From Molossus alvarezi (taxonomy: Eukaryota > Chordata > Mammalia > Chiroptera > Molossidae), in assembly GCA_037176705.1 (NCBI GenBank), contig CM073887.1:88794348-88858347 (forward strand): a DNA stretch of 64,000 bases, in the 5' to 3' direction. Below the pieces are notes generated by a model. The model saw only the letters and a list, made by a program, of their open reading frames with translations. It was not told the origin of the DNA and made no database searches. Both the position numbers and the translations under genes were made by a program. Of the stretch, positions 25,376-37,894 are shown in pieces; position 1 is the stretch's first letter; every line of letters starts with the position of its first letter.

Positions 25376-27365
25376 TGAGAAAGAAGAAAACACCAGCATT
25401 CCTCCTTTTTTGGCCTTTTATAATGAATTTAGAGAGAACCGCCCGACATCGAGAGGAATGGAAGTCCTACAACTACGAAATTAAAGCAGCAGCTACATTG
25501 AGACTGGCTCCAGCACAGAGGGGAGGCAGCTTAAAAGGCACCAGATACATATGGGTAAGAACTGAATTGTTCGGCATTGGGGTGAGAGCTGTAGAACACA
25601 GGCAGAGGCTGATATTGTCTCAGAGTCAGCACACCCAATGGACAGCTTCAGACCACATCGAAGCACCACCACCCAACCACCTCCACAAATGACATACTCA
25701 ATGAGTGGACTCTGGGTACCAGGGCCTTGCTGAAATAAGTCTTACTCTGTGTGGTGGGCCCGTATTCCACTGATCCTCCAAGGGAGTCAGAAGCCAGTGG
25801 TCAGAGGGCACAGCCAGTCCTTGCAGCTAATCAGCCTGAGTAAATCCCTCCCATTGACATGCCAACAGCAATCAAGACTCAATTACAACAGAAAGGTGTA
25901 CAGTCCACACAAGGGGTGCACCTCGAGGGCCCAGCTGGGGTGATCAGGGAGGTTGTGCAACTGGACCCTACAGGACACCTACAATAATAGGCCACCCTAA
26001 AAAGCCTAGAAGACATAGAACCTCTACCTAATGCACAGAAACAAACACAGGGAAGCAGCCAAAATGAGGAGACAAAGAGACATGTCCCAAGTGAAAGACC
26101 AGAACAAAACTCCAGGAAAAGAATTAAACCAAATGGAGATAAGCAATCAATCAGATTCAGAGTTCAAAACACTGGTTATAAGGATGCTCATGAAACTTAG
26201 TGAGTCCTTCAAGGAACTTAAGGAGAACTCCAAGGAACTTAGTGAGAATATCAACAACATAAAAAAGGACCAGTCAGAAATGAAGGATGCACTAACTGAA
26301 ATAAAGAATAATTTACAGGGAATCAATAGTAGACTAGGTAAAGCCAAGAAACAAACCATCAAATTGGAATATAAGGAAGGAAAAACCACCCAATCAAAAC
26401 AGCAAAAAGAAAAAATAATCCAAAAATATAAGGACAGTGTAAGGAGCCTCTGGGACAACTTCAAGTGTACCAACATTCAAATCATAAGGGTGCCAGAAGG
26501 AGAAGAGAGAGAGCAAGAAATTGAAAATCTATTTGAAAAAATGACAGAAAACTTCCCTAACTTGGTGAGGGAAACAGACATACAAGTCCAAGAAGCAAAG
26601 AGAATCCCAAACAAGATGAACCCCCAAAAATCCACACCAAGACACATCATCATCAAAATGCCAAAAGTTAAAGACAAAGAGATAATATCATCTTAAAAGC
26701 AGCAAGAGAAAAGCAGACAGTTACCTACAAAGGAGCTCCCATAAGACTCAGCCAATTTCTCAAAAGAAACTTTGAAGGCCAGAAAGGAGTGGCAAAAGAT
26801 ATTCAAAGTGACAAAAAGCAATGACCTACAACCAAGATTACTCTGTCCTGCAAAGCTATCATTTACAATCTATGGACATATCAAGAGATTCCCAGACAAA
26901 AAAAAGCTAAAGATGTTCATCACCACCAAACCAGTATTATATGAAATGCTGAAGGGTCTTTTTGAAAGAGAAGAACAAAAATGAACAATAAAATGGTAAT
27001 AAATACATATCTATCAACAACTGAATCTACAAACAAAATGAGCAAGCAGAACAGAAACAGACTCATAGATACAGAGAAATTTTGTTGCTTGCCAAATGGG
27101 AGGGGGCATGGGGAATGGGTGAAAAGATGAAGTAATTAAGAAGTACAAATTGGTTGTCAGACTGATGAACCTCAAAGAGAAAGAGGAGAGAGAGGGCATA
27201 ATGAGATAAACCAAAGAACATATATGCATAAATGTACGACTAATGGACACAGACAATAGTGTGGGGAAGGCAGGAAGGGGTGGGATTGGAGAAGAGAGGG
27301 TCAGTGGGGGAATAAAGGGGGGACATCTATAATATATTCAATAATAAAGATAAGTTTTAAAAAAA
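25346..27365 (+). mobile_element. HAL1 (half-LINE-1): ORF1 only, no ORF2
   Basis: A 5'UTR-like region to about 26,030 is followed by an ORF1 of L1 type (26,031-26,984), then directly by a G-rich 3'UTR ending 'caataataaagataag' plus A's. No endonuclease or RT sequence lies between ORF1 and the 3'UTR. This is the structure of HAL1 non-autonomous elements known from several mammalian orders. The 5' boundary is approximate. Confidence 0.8.
26031..26984 (+). pseudogene. HAL1 ORF1, nearly intact, one frameshift
   Basis: RNA-binding ORF1p homologue. Residues 1-221 are open: a basic N-terminus, a Glu/Lys-rich coiled coil (about 50-145, LKENSKELSENINNIKKDQ), and the RRM region (DNFKCTNIQIIRVPEGEERE, FEKMTENFPNLVRE, PRHIIIKMPK). 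A small insertion near 26,688 shifts the frame. The C-terminal part resumes in another frame at 26,772 and ends at 26,984. Only one disabling lesion suggests a relatively young copy. Confidence 0.8.
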
Positions 27366-28495
27366 TAATGACGTTAGAGACACAAAAATCCAATTAAGCC
27401 TCATCAATAACGTGCCTGTTTCACTCTAGCAGTGATCAGGAACCTGGTATTCCCTAAGGCTGAGCTGACCTGCTGCAGGCTGTGCCCAGTGGAAGCACTG
27501 AGATGTCTGTGTCACTGAAGCCAGCTGGGCTGTCCCAGGACATCAGTGGCCCTGGTAGGGTGACTGGAGAAGGGTAAAGCTTAGCAATTGGAGGACCTTC
27601 CACTGGAGCTTTGCTCAGCACACATCTAACTCACACAAATACTCAGCACGGCAGTGAGGCTGCGCTCCTGAGTGCACAGTTGTTCTAGGACAACTGAGCT
27701 GGGGGTCTTAGTGGAGCACTAAGTGGCAGTACTAAAAGGCAGGTGACAAAAGTCCACTTTCCTGAGGGGCTGAGGACCCTCATGGGAAAACAATCCCCCA
27801 AGGGAATGAGGAGCCAGAGTCCTTCAGCTTCACCCAGTCCCAAAGCTTTGTTACTGGAGTGGAGAGTGGGGCAGGGCACAGTTTGGTGGCCACCCTTCCA
27901 CTGGCTGTCCCTAGCTCAGCTTCACCCTCATGCTCTCATGTCTGGGTTTTAAGGAGAGAGGACACTGTCAGAATATACTGAAAGTGCCACATTGAGAAAA
28001 TAAAACAAATGGAAATACAAGATGGGTACCTGTTAGGACAATGTACCCCCATAATGTGGTAAAGACATGCTCCCCACATCAACCCAGATACATGCAGCTC
28101 TGGCACCTTAGAGCTCCAGGAAGGGGCTGCAATCCTCATGAGAGCTGGTGGAAGTGGCAGCAGTGGATTATGGGAAATGGTATGTTTAATGGAAAGGTAG
28201 AGGCATGCCCTGCAGAAGTGTCAATGGCTTAGAGATGGTGTAGGTCTGGACAAGGCAGTGGATTTCAATGGACTTGATGGCTGACATTAGGTGGCTGACA
28301 GGGACTGACTGAACTTGCACATGTGAGGGCTCCCTAGTGCTCCCAGGAATGGTGTTAGGGACTTTACAGGAGGTTGTAGCAAAGGGAAGAAAGAGCATGG
28401 AAAATTTAGCCCATTACTGTCACCATGACTCTATGCATGGGTGAGCAGGTGAGGCCTGGCTGCCTCAGACCCCAAGGAACTGTGTCACATAAGAG
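27366..28495. other. No recognised feature
   Basis: About 1.1 kb of moderate GC with scattered short ORFs on both strands and no domain or repeat that I can name. Confidence 0.35.
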
Positions 28496-28499
28496 TACG

Positions 28500-29823
28500 A
28501 ATTATAAAGGTGTGTGCCACAAAATAAATTGTAGGCCTAATGTTAAGGCCAGAAACTACAAAACTCTTAGAAGAAAACACTGGGGGAAATTTCATGACAT
28601 TGGATTAGGGCAGCAGTTCTCAATCTGTGGGTCGCGACCCCTTTGGGGGTCAAACAACCCTTTCACAGGGGTTGCCTAAGACATAACAGTAGCAAAATTA
28701 CAGTTATGAAGTAGCAACAAAAATAATTTTATGGTTGGGGGTCACCACAACATGAGGAACTGTATTAAAGGGTTGTGGCATTTGGAAGGTTGAGAACCAC
28801 CAGATTAGGCAATGATTTCTTGGAAATGACACCAAAAATAAAGGAGATTGGACTACATCCAAGTTAAAAACTGCACATCAAAGCACATAGTGAACAGAGT
28901 GAAAAGACCACCATGTGATGGGGGAAAATACTTGCATATCATATAGGTAATAAGGGGTTATTATCCAGAATATATAAAGAACTCTTACAGCTGAAAACAA
29001 ACAAACAAAAAAACAAAACAAAAAAATTCAATTAAAAAATGGGCAGAGGATAGGAACAGAATTTTCTCCAAAGATACATAGATCAACCAGTATATACAAA
29101 GATGCTCAACACCACGAATCACTGGAAAATGCAAATCAAAACCAAATGAAATATCACCTTACATTCATTAGGATGGCTACTATAAAAAAGCACAGAAAAT
29201 AACAAGTGTTGGTTAGGATGCAGAAAAACTGGAATGCTTCTGCACAGTTTTGAAAGTAAAATGGTGCTGCGACTATGAAAAATACTATGGCGGTTCCTCA
29301 AAAAAGTAAAACTGGAACTACCATATGACCTGGTATTTCCACTTCTGGGTATATGCCCCTAAAGAACTGAAAACAGGGTGTTGAAGAGATATGCATACAC
29401 CCATGTTCATAGCAGCACTGTTCACAGAGACCAAAGGTAGAAGCATCCCAAGGGTCCATCAGCAGATGATTGGATAAACACAGTATGACATATAATGGAA
29501 TATGTTGCAGACTTAAAATAGAAGGAAATTCTAGCCTGGGCTACAACATGGACTAACCTTGGGACATTATGCTAAGTGTCAATAAGCCAGTCACAGAAAG
29601 ACAAACATTGTGTGATTCTAATTATGTGAAGTGACTAGAGTAGTGATACTTAGAGACAGAAAGTAGAACGGGTTGCCAGGGGCTGGGTGGAGACAGAAAT
29701 GGGAAGTTGTTCAATGTGCATAGACTCAATTTGGGAAGAGGAGAAAGTTCCAGAGACTGGATGCACAACAATGTGAACAGACTTAGCACTACTGAACCAC
29801 ACACTTAAAAATGGTTAAGATAG
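28500..29823 (+). mobile_element. Ancient L1M 3' end, left piece
   Basis: ORF2 C-terminal and 3'UTR sequence of an old L1M type: 'cttagaagaaaacac', 'atatataaagaactc', 'agatgctcaacacca', 'gacagaaagtagaacgggttgccaggggctg'-like 3'UTR, then '…cttaaaaatggttaagatag'. Interrupted by a hAT MITE at 28,611 and by L1 copy B at 29,824. It resumes at 35,776. Confidence 0.8.
28611..28802 (+). mobile_element. SPIN-like hAT MITE
   Basis: 192-bp non-autonomous DNA transposon. Inverted termini: cagcagttctcaa at the left and ttgagaacca at the right. The sub-terminal 'gtgggtcgcgacccctttgg' palindrome and the internal 'aaaataattttatggttggg' match the SPIN/URR1 non-autonomous hAT consensus as I recall it. Flanked by an 8-bp duplication with one mismatch (gattaggg 28,603-28,610; gattaggc 28,803-28,810), the hAT TSD length. 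Confidence 0.85.
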
Positions 29824-30175
29824 AGATTCCAAAATGGCGGTGGAGTGAATGGAAGCTACACAGACCATCTCCCAGGACTAAACTGGAATCACAACGAAAA
29901 TAAAGACAAATAGTCAGGAAAAGGCAACAGAGAAACAGCTTGGAGGACCACATAACCGGGGACACTGACTCAATCCTGGTAGGCTTGTGGAGACACGAGA
30001 GGGGGACTGGGAGCCTACGGTCGGCAGCGGCCTTGGCTGGGAGCAGCGGCCTTGGCTGGGAGCAGTGGCCATATTTGTGAGCAGCAACCTTATCTGCAAG
30101 CAGTGCCCTTGGGTAAAACTCCCAAGCAGCTCCACAGCACAGAGCCAGGACAGACGCTAAAATAGCAACAGCCAC
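29789..30175 (-). other. Antisense ORF in L1 copy B 5'UTR (ORF0-like)
   Basis: 128-codon minus-strand ORF beginning in the L1 5'UTR and reading past the L1 start into the TSD and flank. It shares the central block (TRIESVSPVMWSSK, SLVLGDGLCSFHSL) with the copy A ORF. Coding status unknown. Confidence 0.35.
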
Positions 30176-30695
30176 TTACTTTGGGCTCCGGCAGAGGGAG
30201 GGCACACTGGACTGGAACTGTGTAGGGACACTGAGGATTTGGAGGGCACTCAGAGTTTTTGCTGAGTTGCAGCCACGCAGGACTGTGATCATCTTACTCC
30301 TTCCCAGGACTCTGGGGAGAGGTGGCAGCCCCTCCCTCAGAGATTCAACCCCACCTGGTGGCCATTGAAATGCTAATTGAGGCCCATAGACAACCATCAT
30401 CGGCCCCACCCTCAGGAAATCCTCTTACACTGAGCACCTGAGGGAGATTTTCATTCAACTGAGAAGCCAAGATGCTTCAGGTAACCCTACTGATAGCCTC
30501 CAGGCAAAAAGCTAGAGGATAACAGTACCATTCCCTGGGCTAGAAACTATAACCAGGAAAGTAAGACTTGACAGTGGTGCTTAACGTGGGTCCTCCCTGG
30601 CTCATCCAAACCCAGGAGAGGGAGCCACAAACAGCAGAATACCAACACTCACAGGAAAAATTTGGCAGGCTCCAAAGCTCACTGTGATAGCCAAA

Positions 30696-31598
30696 ATGAT
30701 GAAACACAGAAACAAACGTGAAATGAAAGAACAAGAGACCGCAACCAAAGAGGAGATAAATGAGGTACAGGTAAGCAAGTTAACAGAACTAAAATTCAGA
30801 GCCATGATCTTGAGAAAGTTCAACAGCATGTGTAAGGACATGAGCACCATGAGTAAAGACATAGAAATGTTGAAAATCAAACAGTTGGAAATAAAAACCA
30901 CCAAGAAGAAATGAAGAATGACATATCAGAAATAAAGAACACACTGGAAGAACTAACCAGCATAGTAGAGAAAGCTGAGGAACAGATCAGTGAATTAGAA
31001 GATAGGGTAGAAAAAATCAACGAATCAGAAAACCGAAAAGAAAAAAACAATTAAAAAACAGGAAGAGAGCTTAAGAGCACTGTGGGACAATAGGAAATGT
31101 AATAATATTCGCATCATAGGAGTTCCAGAAGAAGAAGAAAATGAGCAAGGGTTAGAAAATATATTTGAAGAAATAGTGACAGAAAACTTTCCTAATTTTG
31201 TGAAGGAAGAAGGCATTCAAGTTCAAAAAGCACAGAGAGCCCCAAGTAAGAAGAACCCAAACAGGCCCAGACCAAGACACATAGTAATCAAAATGCCAAA
31301 AATTAAAAACAAAGAGAGAATTCTAAAAGCAGCAAGAGATAGGCAACAGATTTCCTACAAAGAAAACCCCATACGTTTCTCAGCTGACTTCTCAACAGAA
31401 ACACTACAGGCCACAAAGGAATGGCATTAGGTAATCAAGGGCATGAAAAAGAAGGATCTAAATCCAAGACTACTCTACCAAGCAAGGCTATCATTCAAAA
31501 TAGAAGGTCAAATAAAGAGCTTCCAGGACAAAAAAAGGCCAAGGGCATATATTAGCACCAAACCAGCACTGCAAGAAATGTTAAAAGAACTGCTGTAA
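30696..31598 (+). pseudogene. L1 ORF1 (copy B), frameshifted
   Basis: Start MMKHRNKREMKEQE at 30,696. The N-terminal coiled-coil part is open to 30,914, then the frame shifts. The RRM/C-terminal part is open at 31,176-31,430 (MTENFPNFVKEE, RPRHIVIKMPK). The stop taa is at 31,596-31,598. Confidence 0.85.
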
Positions 31599-31643
31599 TA
31601 AGCAGGAGAAATAGAAAGAAAAATAGAACCACACTAAACAAAA

Positions 31644-34600
31644 ATGGCAATAAATAAATACATACCAATAATCACCTTAAATGTAAATGAATTGAATGCT
31701 CAAATAAAAAGACACAGAGTATCTAATTGGATAAGAAAGCGTGGTTCATCTATACGTTGTTTACAAGAGACCCACCTCACAGCAAAAGACTCACACAGGT
31801 TGAAAGTGAAGGAATGGAAAAAAATCTTCCAAGCAAGCGGAAAGGAAAAAAAAGCTGAGGTAGCAATATGGATATCTGATAAAATAGATTTCAAATGAAG
31901 GCCATAACTAGAGACAAAGAAGGCCACTACATAATATTGAAAGGATCTATCCAACAGGAAGATATAACCTTCATAAACATATATGCACTCAATATAAGAG
32001 CACCAAAATATATTAAAAATCTTCGGGAAGACTTCAAAGGAGAATCGATAGCAATACAATCATAGCAGGGGACTTCAATACCCCACTGACATCACTGCAT
32101 ACATCCTCTAGACAAAAAATTAGCAAGGAAACAGAGACTCTAAATGAAGCACTAGACCAAATGGATTTAATAGATATAAACAGAGAATTACACCCCAAAA
32201 CTACAAAATTCACATTCTTCTCAAGTGCACATGAGACATTCTCAAAGATAGACCACATGTTAGGACACTACAAGTTCAAGTCTCTACAACTTCAAGAAGA
32301 TTAAAATCATATCAAGCATCTTCTCAGATCACAATGGTATGAAACTAGAAATAAATTGCAACAAGAATATGCAAAGACATTTGAACACATGGAAGCTAAA
32401 AAGCATGTTATTAAACAATGAATGGGTCAATGAGGAGATCAAGGAAGACATTAAAAACTTCCTGTAATCCAATGAAAATGAACACACAACAACACAAAAC
32501 CTATGGGATACAGTGAAAGCAGTTCTGAGAGGGAAGTTCATAGCACTACAGCCTACCTCAAGAAGGAAGAAAAATCTCTAATAGAATACCTAACCTTACA
32601 ACTTAAAGAACTAGAAAGCAAACAAACAAACAAAAAAACCCCTACAGAAAGTAGAAGGCAGGAAATAGTAAAGATCAGAGCAGAAATAAATAACATAAAG
32701 ACCAAAAAAAAAAAAAAACCAATTCAAGGGATCAAAGAAACAAACAGCTGGTTTTTCGAAAAGATAAACAAGATTGATGGACCCTTGGCTAGACTCACCA
32801 AGAAACAAAGAGAGAAAACCCAAATACAGAAAATCAGAAATGAAAGATGAGAAGTAACAACTGATACCACAGAAATACAGAAGATCGTTAACAACTACTA
32901 TGAAAAATTATATGGCAACAAATTCGACAATCTAAGTGAAATGGGAAAATTTCTAGAAACACATGGTGTCCCAAAACTGGACCAGGAAGAGATAGAAAAC
33001 TTGAACAGACCAATACCAACAGAAGAAATTGAAGATGGAATCAAGACTCTCCCAGCAAATAAAAGCCCAGGCCTGGATGGCTTCACGGGGGAGTTTTACC
33101 AAAATTTCAAAAAAGAACTAACACCCATTCTCCTCAAACTATTTTAAAAATTCAAGAAGAAAAACTTCCAAACTCATTTTGTGAGGCCAGCATAATTCTA
33201 ATTCCAAAACCAGAAAAAGACATTACAAAGAAAGAAAACTACAGGCCAATATCCCTGATGAACATAGATGCCAAAATCCTGAACAAAATACTAGCAAATC
33301 GGATCCAGCAACACATCAAAAAAATCATTCACCATGACCAAGTGAGATTCATCCCAGGGATGCAAGACTGGTACAATATTTGCAAATCAATAAATGTGAT
33401 ACACCACATAAACAAAATGAAGAATAAAAACCACATGATCATATCAATAGATGCCGAAAAAGCCTTCGACAAAATCCAGTATCCATTTCTGATAAAAACG
33501 CTCAGCAGTGTGGGAATAGAGGAATCATATTTAGACATAATATAGGCCATATATGAAATACCTACAGCCAACATCATACTCAATGGGCAAAAATTAAAAG
33601 CATTTCCCTAAAGAACTAGAACAAGGCAGGGATACCCACTTTTGCCACTCTTATTTAACATAGTACTGAAAGTCTTAGCCACAGCAATCAGACAGGAAGA
33701 AAAAATAAAAGGAATCCAAATGGGAAAGGAGGAAGTGAAACTGTCATTATTCACAAATGACATGCTACTATACGTAGAAAACCCCAAAGACTCCATCAAA
33801 ACTTTATGAGACTTAATAAATGAATTTGGCAAAGTAGCAGGATACAAAATTAACATCAAGAATTTGATGGCATTCTTATACACCAATGATGAACTCACAG
33901 AAAGAGAAATTAAGAAAACAATCCCATTTACCATTGCGGCAAAAAAATTAAGATACCTAGGAATGAACTTAACCAAAGAAATAAAGGACCTATTCACAGA
34001 AAACTACAGGTCATTGATAAAAGAAATAGAAGAAGATATAAAATAGTAGAAGCACATACTGTGTTCATGGATTGGAAGAATTAACATTATTAAAATATCC
34101 ATACTATCCAAAGTAATCTATAGCTTCAATGCAATCCCCATCAAAATACCAACGACATATTTCACAGAACTAGAACAAATACTTCAAAAGTTCATATGGA
34201 ACCAATAAAGACCTCAAAAAGCCACAGTAATCTTGAAAAATAACAAAGTAGAAGGGATCACATTACCAGATTCCAGGTTATACTACAAAGGCACTGTAAT
34301 CAAAATAGCCTGGTACTGGCACAAGAACAGGCATATAGACCAGTGGAGCATAACAGAGAACCCAGAAATGGACCCAAGGCAATATGCTCAATTAATATTT
34401 GACCAAGGTGGCAAGAGCATACAGTGGAGTTAAGACAGCCTCTTTAATAAATGGTGTTGGGGAAAATTGGACAGCTACACGCAAAAAAATTCCAACTAGA
34501 CTATCAACTTACACCCTACACAAGAATAAACTCAGAATGGATAAAAGACTTAAATGTGACTCATGAATCCATAAATATTAGGAGAAAATGTAGGCAACAA

Positions 34601-35477
34601 AATTTCAGATATCATACACAGCAGACTCCTCACTGACACATCACCTAAGGCAACAGAAACAAAGGAGAAAACGAACACATGGGACTACATCAAACTCAAT
34701 AGCTTCTGCACAGCAAAAGATACGATCATAAAAATGTAAAGGCTATCCACTGTATGGGAGAGCATCATTGCCAATGATATATCAGATAAGGGGTTAATTT
34801 GCAAAATATATAGAGTGCTCATACAACTCCACAAAAGGAAGACAAAGAACCCAATTAAAAAATAGGCAGAGGAACTAAATAGACACCTCTCCAAACACGA
34901 CATACAAATGGCTAAGAGACATATGAAGAAATGCTCAACATCACTAATCATCAAGGAGATGCAAATTAAAACAACTATGAGGTATCACCTCACACCTGTC
35001 AGAATAGCCACCATCAACAGATCATCAAACAACAAGTGTTGGCGAGGGTGTGGAGAAAAGGGGACTCTAGTACACTGCTGGTGGGAATGCAGACTGGTGC
35101 AGCCACAATGGAAAACAATATGGTGTTACCTCAAAAAATTAAAAATTGAACTTCCATTTGACCCAGTGATCCCACTTCTAGGAATATACCCTATGAAGCC
35201 TGAAACACCAAACAGAAAGAATATATGTACCCCCATGTTTGTAGCAGCAGTATTTACAATAGCTAAGATCTGGAAACAGCCCAAATGTCCATCAGTAGAC
35301 AAATGGATAAAAAAGCAGTGGTACATATACACTATGGAGTACTATGCAGCTCTAAGAAAGAAAGATCTCTTATCCTTTGAGACTACATGGAGGGACCTGG
35401 AAAGTATCATGCTAAGTGAAACAAGCCAAACAGAGAAAGACAAGTATCATATGATCTCATTTATTTGTGGAATATAA
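31644..35477 (+). pseudogene. L1 ORF2 (copy B), endonuclease/RT, disrupted
   Basis: Begins MAINKYIPIITLNVNE with a proper ATG. A one-base deletion near 31,896 ends the endonuclease frame; later pieces alternate frames and then return to the starting frame (33,258 onwards). The endonuclease SDHN motif is intact near 32,326. The RT box reads F-T-N-D at 33,750-33,761 instead of F-A-D-D. The C-terminal knuckle CX3CX7HX4C ([18 protein letters not shown]) lies in the open 34,908-35,477 segment. Confidence 0.88.
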
Positions 35478-35775
35478 TGAACATTAACAGTCTGAGGAAT
35501 GGGGTAGTCCCAAAGATGTGGAAGTGGGGTACAGAATGACTACCCCCAGAAGAGGGGTTTGGGGGGAGAGATAAACCACAGAACTTATATGCATGTATGG
35601 ATGAACAACTGATATGGACAACAAAGCTGGGGAGAGGGTGGGGAGGGTGGGGGAGAGGTGAATTAGTGGGGGAAAAAGGAGAAACATCTTTAACACAAAT
35701 AAATTAATTCATTAAATTTAAAAAAGAAAGAAAAAATAAAATATGAATGATTGCTTAAAAAAATGGTTAAGATAG

Positions 35776-35816
35776 TAACTTGTATGTTGTGTATATTTTC
35801 CCACAATTAAAAAATA
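35776..35816 (+). mobile_element. Ancient L1M 3' end, right piece
   Basis: Reads taacttgtatgttgtgtat, then 'tttcccacaatt' and A's, which is the expected continuation of the L1M 3'UTR that stops at 29,823. The pre-insertion site of copy B is therefore recoverable. Confidence 0.8.
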
Positions 35817-35974
35817 AGTGCCCACTTGAGGGCATTCTTTAGAAACAAAACTTTCTTCTCCATCACCTGAGGTCACCGTGGTGGAGCATCTGCCCCTTCC
35901 CTCACCCTTCCCAAGCTGATCACGCATGCCTTGCCTGGATCCCAAAAGTCAGGTTAAGGAAGTGTAGATGGTCT

Positions 35975-36145
35975 CTAGCATTGGATGTGGGCAATGTTTG
36001 GAGACATTTGGGTTGTCATGACTAGAGAGGTACTAATGGCATCTACCACTGAGAGGCCTGGGCTGTTGCTAAATATCTACAATGTGCAAGACAGTCTTCC
36101 GGAATGAACAATGATCTGCCCCAACATGTCAACAGTTCTGAGGCA
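35975..36145 (+). repeat. MER5A-type hAT-Charlie MITE relic
   Basis: Matches MER5A landmarks in order: 'gcaatgtttggagacatttggg', 'ggcatctaccactgagaggcc', 'gctaaatatctacaatg', 'atctgccccaacatgtcaa'. Ancient eutherian DNA transposon fossil. Confidence 0.8.
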
Positions 36146-36149
36146 GAGA

Positions 36150-36880
36150 CCTCCTATTTCAGAACAAGCCCATTCCCTCTTCAGAGAAAACGTTCCCATT
36201 GGTGATGGTAAGTGATGGCATTTTCACAGGCAGAAGAACAGGAGTATCACCAGGCAATTGGCACTACCTTTCCTTTCTCCCACAAGCTTTCAGCCAGATT
36301 TTAATGTATCCCCAGAAAGAGGTCTCCAAAGCATAGTCTGTCTCTTTTCACACACAGTGAATATGCCCAGATCAGCCATCATCCTTCCCAGTCTTCAGAG
36401 AGCTAAAGCCTAAAAAGAATAAAAGAAAAAACTGTTCTCTCTGCAGGCATGCAGTGACGCTGTCCTGGCCACATGTGACAATTTACCCACACATCCAGAC
36501 TGCCCAGTCACACAGTCAGCTTCAGGGCACAGATGTGACCTGCCCTATTAGAAATCCTTACCAACCTTTCTGTGAGTTAGAGAAAACCATGACTCACCTT
36601 TGGATGATTGTCCAGGAGGAAGCTGGGCTGACTTATTTGACTATTTGATTCACAATGGAAAGTATTAGTGTAACCAAAAGAAATGCTGTTTTTCCTGGCT
36701 AATGTATAAATTCTCAAAACCAGGAGAACAAATTAGAAAGGCAACTAAATTCCTGCTCTTTGAGGGCTCATGTTTAGGAGGAAACTGGGGGCACTGCTTG
36801 CATTAGAATATACCATTGCCCAAATAGTTGACAACACAGGGACCAGGGACCAGAAATAAGATACCCTTTCCTTTCGTTCT
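36150..36880. other. No recognised feature
   Basis: Unique-looking sequence with no domain-bearing ORF and no repeat that I can identify. Confidence 0.4.
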
Positions 36881-37094
36881 TCTTTTTTTTTTTCATATCT
36901 TCACCTAGAATATATTTTTATTAATTTGAGAGAGAGAGGGAGATGTGAGAGAGAAACATCAATCTGTTGCCTCCCGTACATGCCCTGATAGGGGATCAAA
37001 CCCACCGTCTAGGTATGTGCCCTGACCTGAACTGAGCCTGAAACCTGTGGGTGTATGAAACGATGCTCCAACTGAGTGAGCCACCTGGCCAAGA
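36881..37094 (-). mobile_element. Older Ves-related SINE
   Basis: Antisense element: 'attaatttgagagagagagggag', 'gagaaacatcaatctgttgcctcc', 'gatcaaaccc', and the head complement '…gtgagccacctggcc'. Diverged, with an internal duplication around 37,015-37,045. Confidence 0.8.
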
Positions 37095-37154
37095 CAAATA
37101 TCTCTTTCCTGTTTCCTGTCATGAGGTAATTATATGTGCAGTAACTCACACTAA

Positions 37155-37310
37155 CTTAGATTTACAACTCTTCAGACTGTTAGAGCTGGAAGGGTAAATT
37201 GTGGGAACCACTCAGTTTTATAGACAAAGCACAGAGGTCCAGAGAGGGATGTGATCTGCTAAAGGTCCAAGCAAGTAAGTAGGGCAGGGCTCTCACCCTC
37301 TGGCCACTGC
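37155..37310 (+). repeat. MIR/MIR3-type relic
   Basis: 'tgttagagctggaaggg', 'agtttt-atagacaaagcacagaggtcc' and 'aaaggtccaagcaagtaag' follow the MIR-family pattern. Confidence 0.6.
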
Positions 37311-37890
37311 ACTCTGACCCATGGGTTCTCCACTGCTGTGCTCACCTGACACACTCAAAACTGGGGACACCACCCCCATGCAGGGCCACACAGCAGCTGC
37401 ATTCAGGGGAGACTGAGCAAGAAGAAGCTGAGGGAGCAGGCTGTGCAGGATCAAGAGGACAAGGTGGCCCCTTGGCCCCATGGGAGGATGTGATTGACTT
37501 GATTGAATAACTGCTCAGACTGGTAGAAACCTGAAACTCCTCAGGGACAAGCAGGGCTATGTCTGGTTCCCTGGAGAGGAGGGTATTAGGTTAGGGGACC
37601 TTATCCATGAGAGAGGCCCTCCTGACTTTACCAGAAGTCAAGGCAGCACATAATATTAAGCCTTACTTTCAGGCCTTACATCGCACACCCAAGTGAAAAG
37701 AATTTTACAGTGAACACCTAAATATCTACCACATGAAATCTAGCACTGACACTCACTATACTTCTGTATCATATATTCATTCACCTATCTAGCCACTGAT
37801 ATATCCTCTCTTTATGTTTCAAAGTAAACTGCAGACAACAGTATACTTCCTCCTAAGTACTCAGAATGAAAATTATTAAGCTTAATATTT
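37311..37890. other. No recognised feature
   Basis: Sparse unique sequence. A 62-codon minus-strand ORF (37,293-37,481) has no identifiable domain. Confidence 0.35.
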
Positions 37891-37894
37891 GTAT

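Larger units (their letters stand above)
29824..35758 (+). mobile_element. Full-length LINE-1 (copy B), inactive
   Basis: 5'UTR 29,824-30,695, ORF1 30,696-31,598, ORF2 31,644-35,477 (1,277 codons net, the expected L1 length), G-rich 3'UTR and A-rich tail. TSD aaaaatggttaagatag at 29,807-29,823 and 35,759-35,775. It lies inside an L1M 3'UTR at a TT/AAAA site, the preferred L1 endonuclease target. Same subfamily as copy A, but free of SINEs. Confidence 0.94.

Noticed and set aside
29824..35758. Active autonomous L1
   Set aside because: ORF1 and ORF2 frameshifts and an Asn in the RT catalytic pair exclude activity despite full length and a good TSD.
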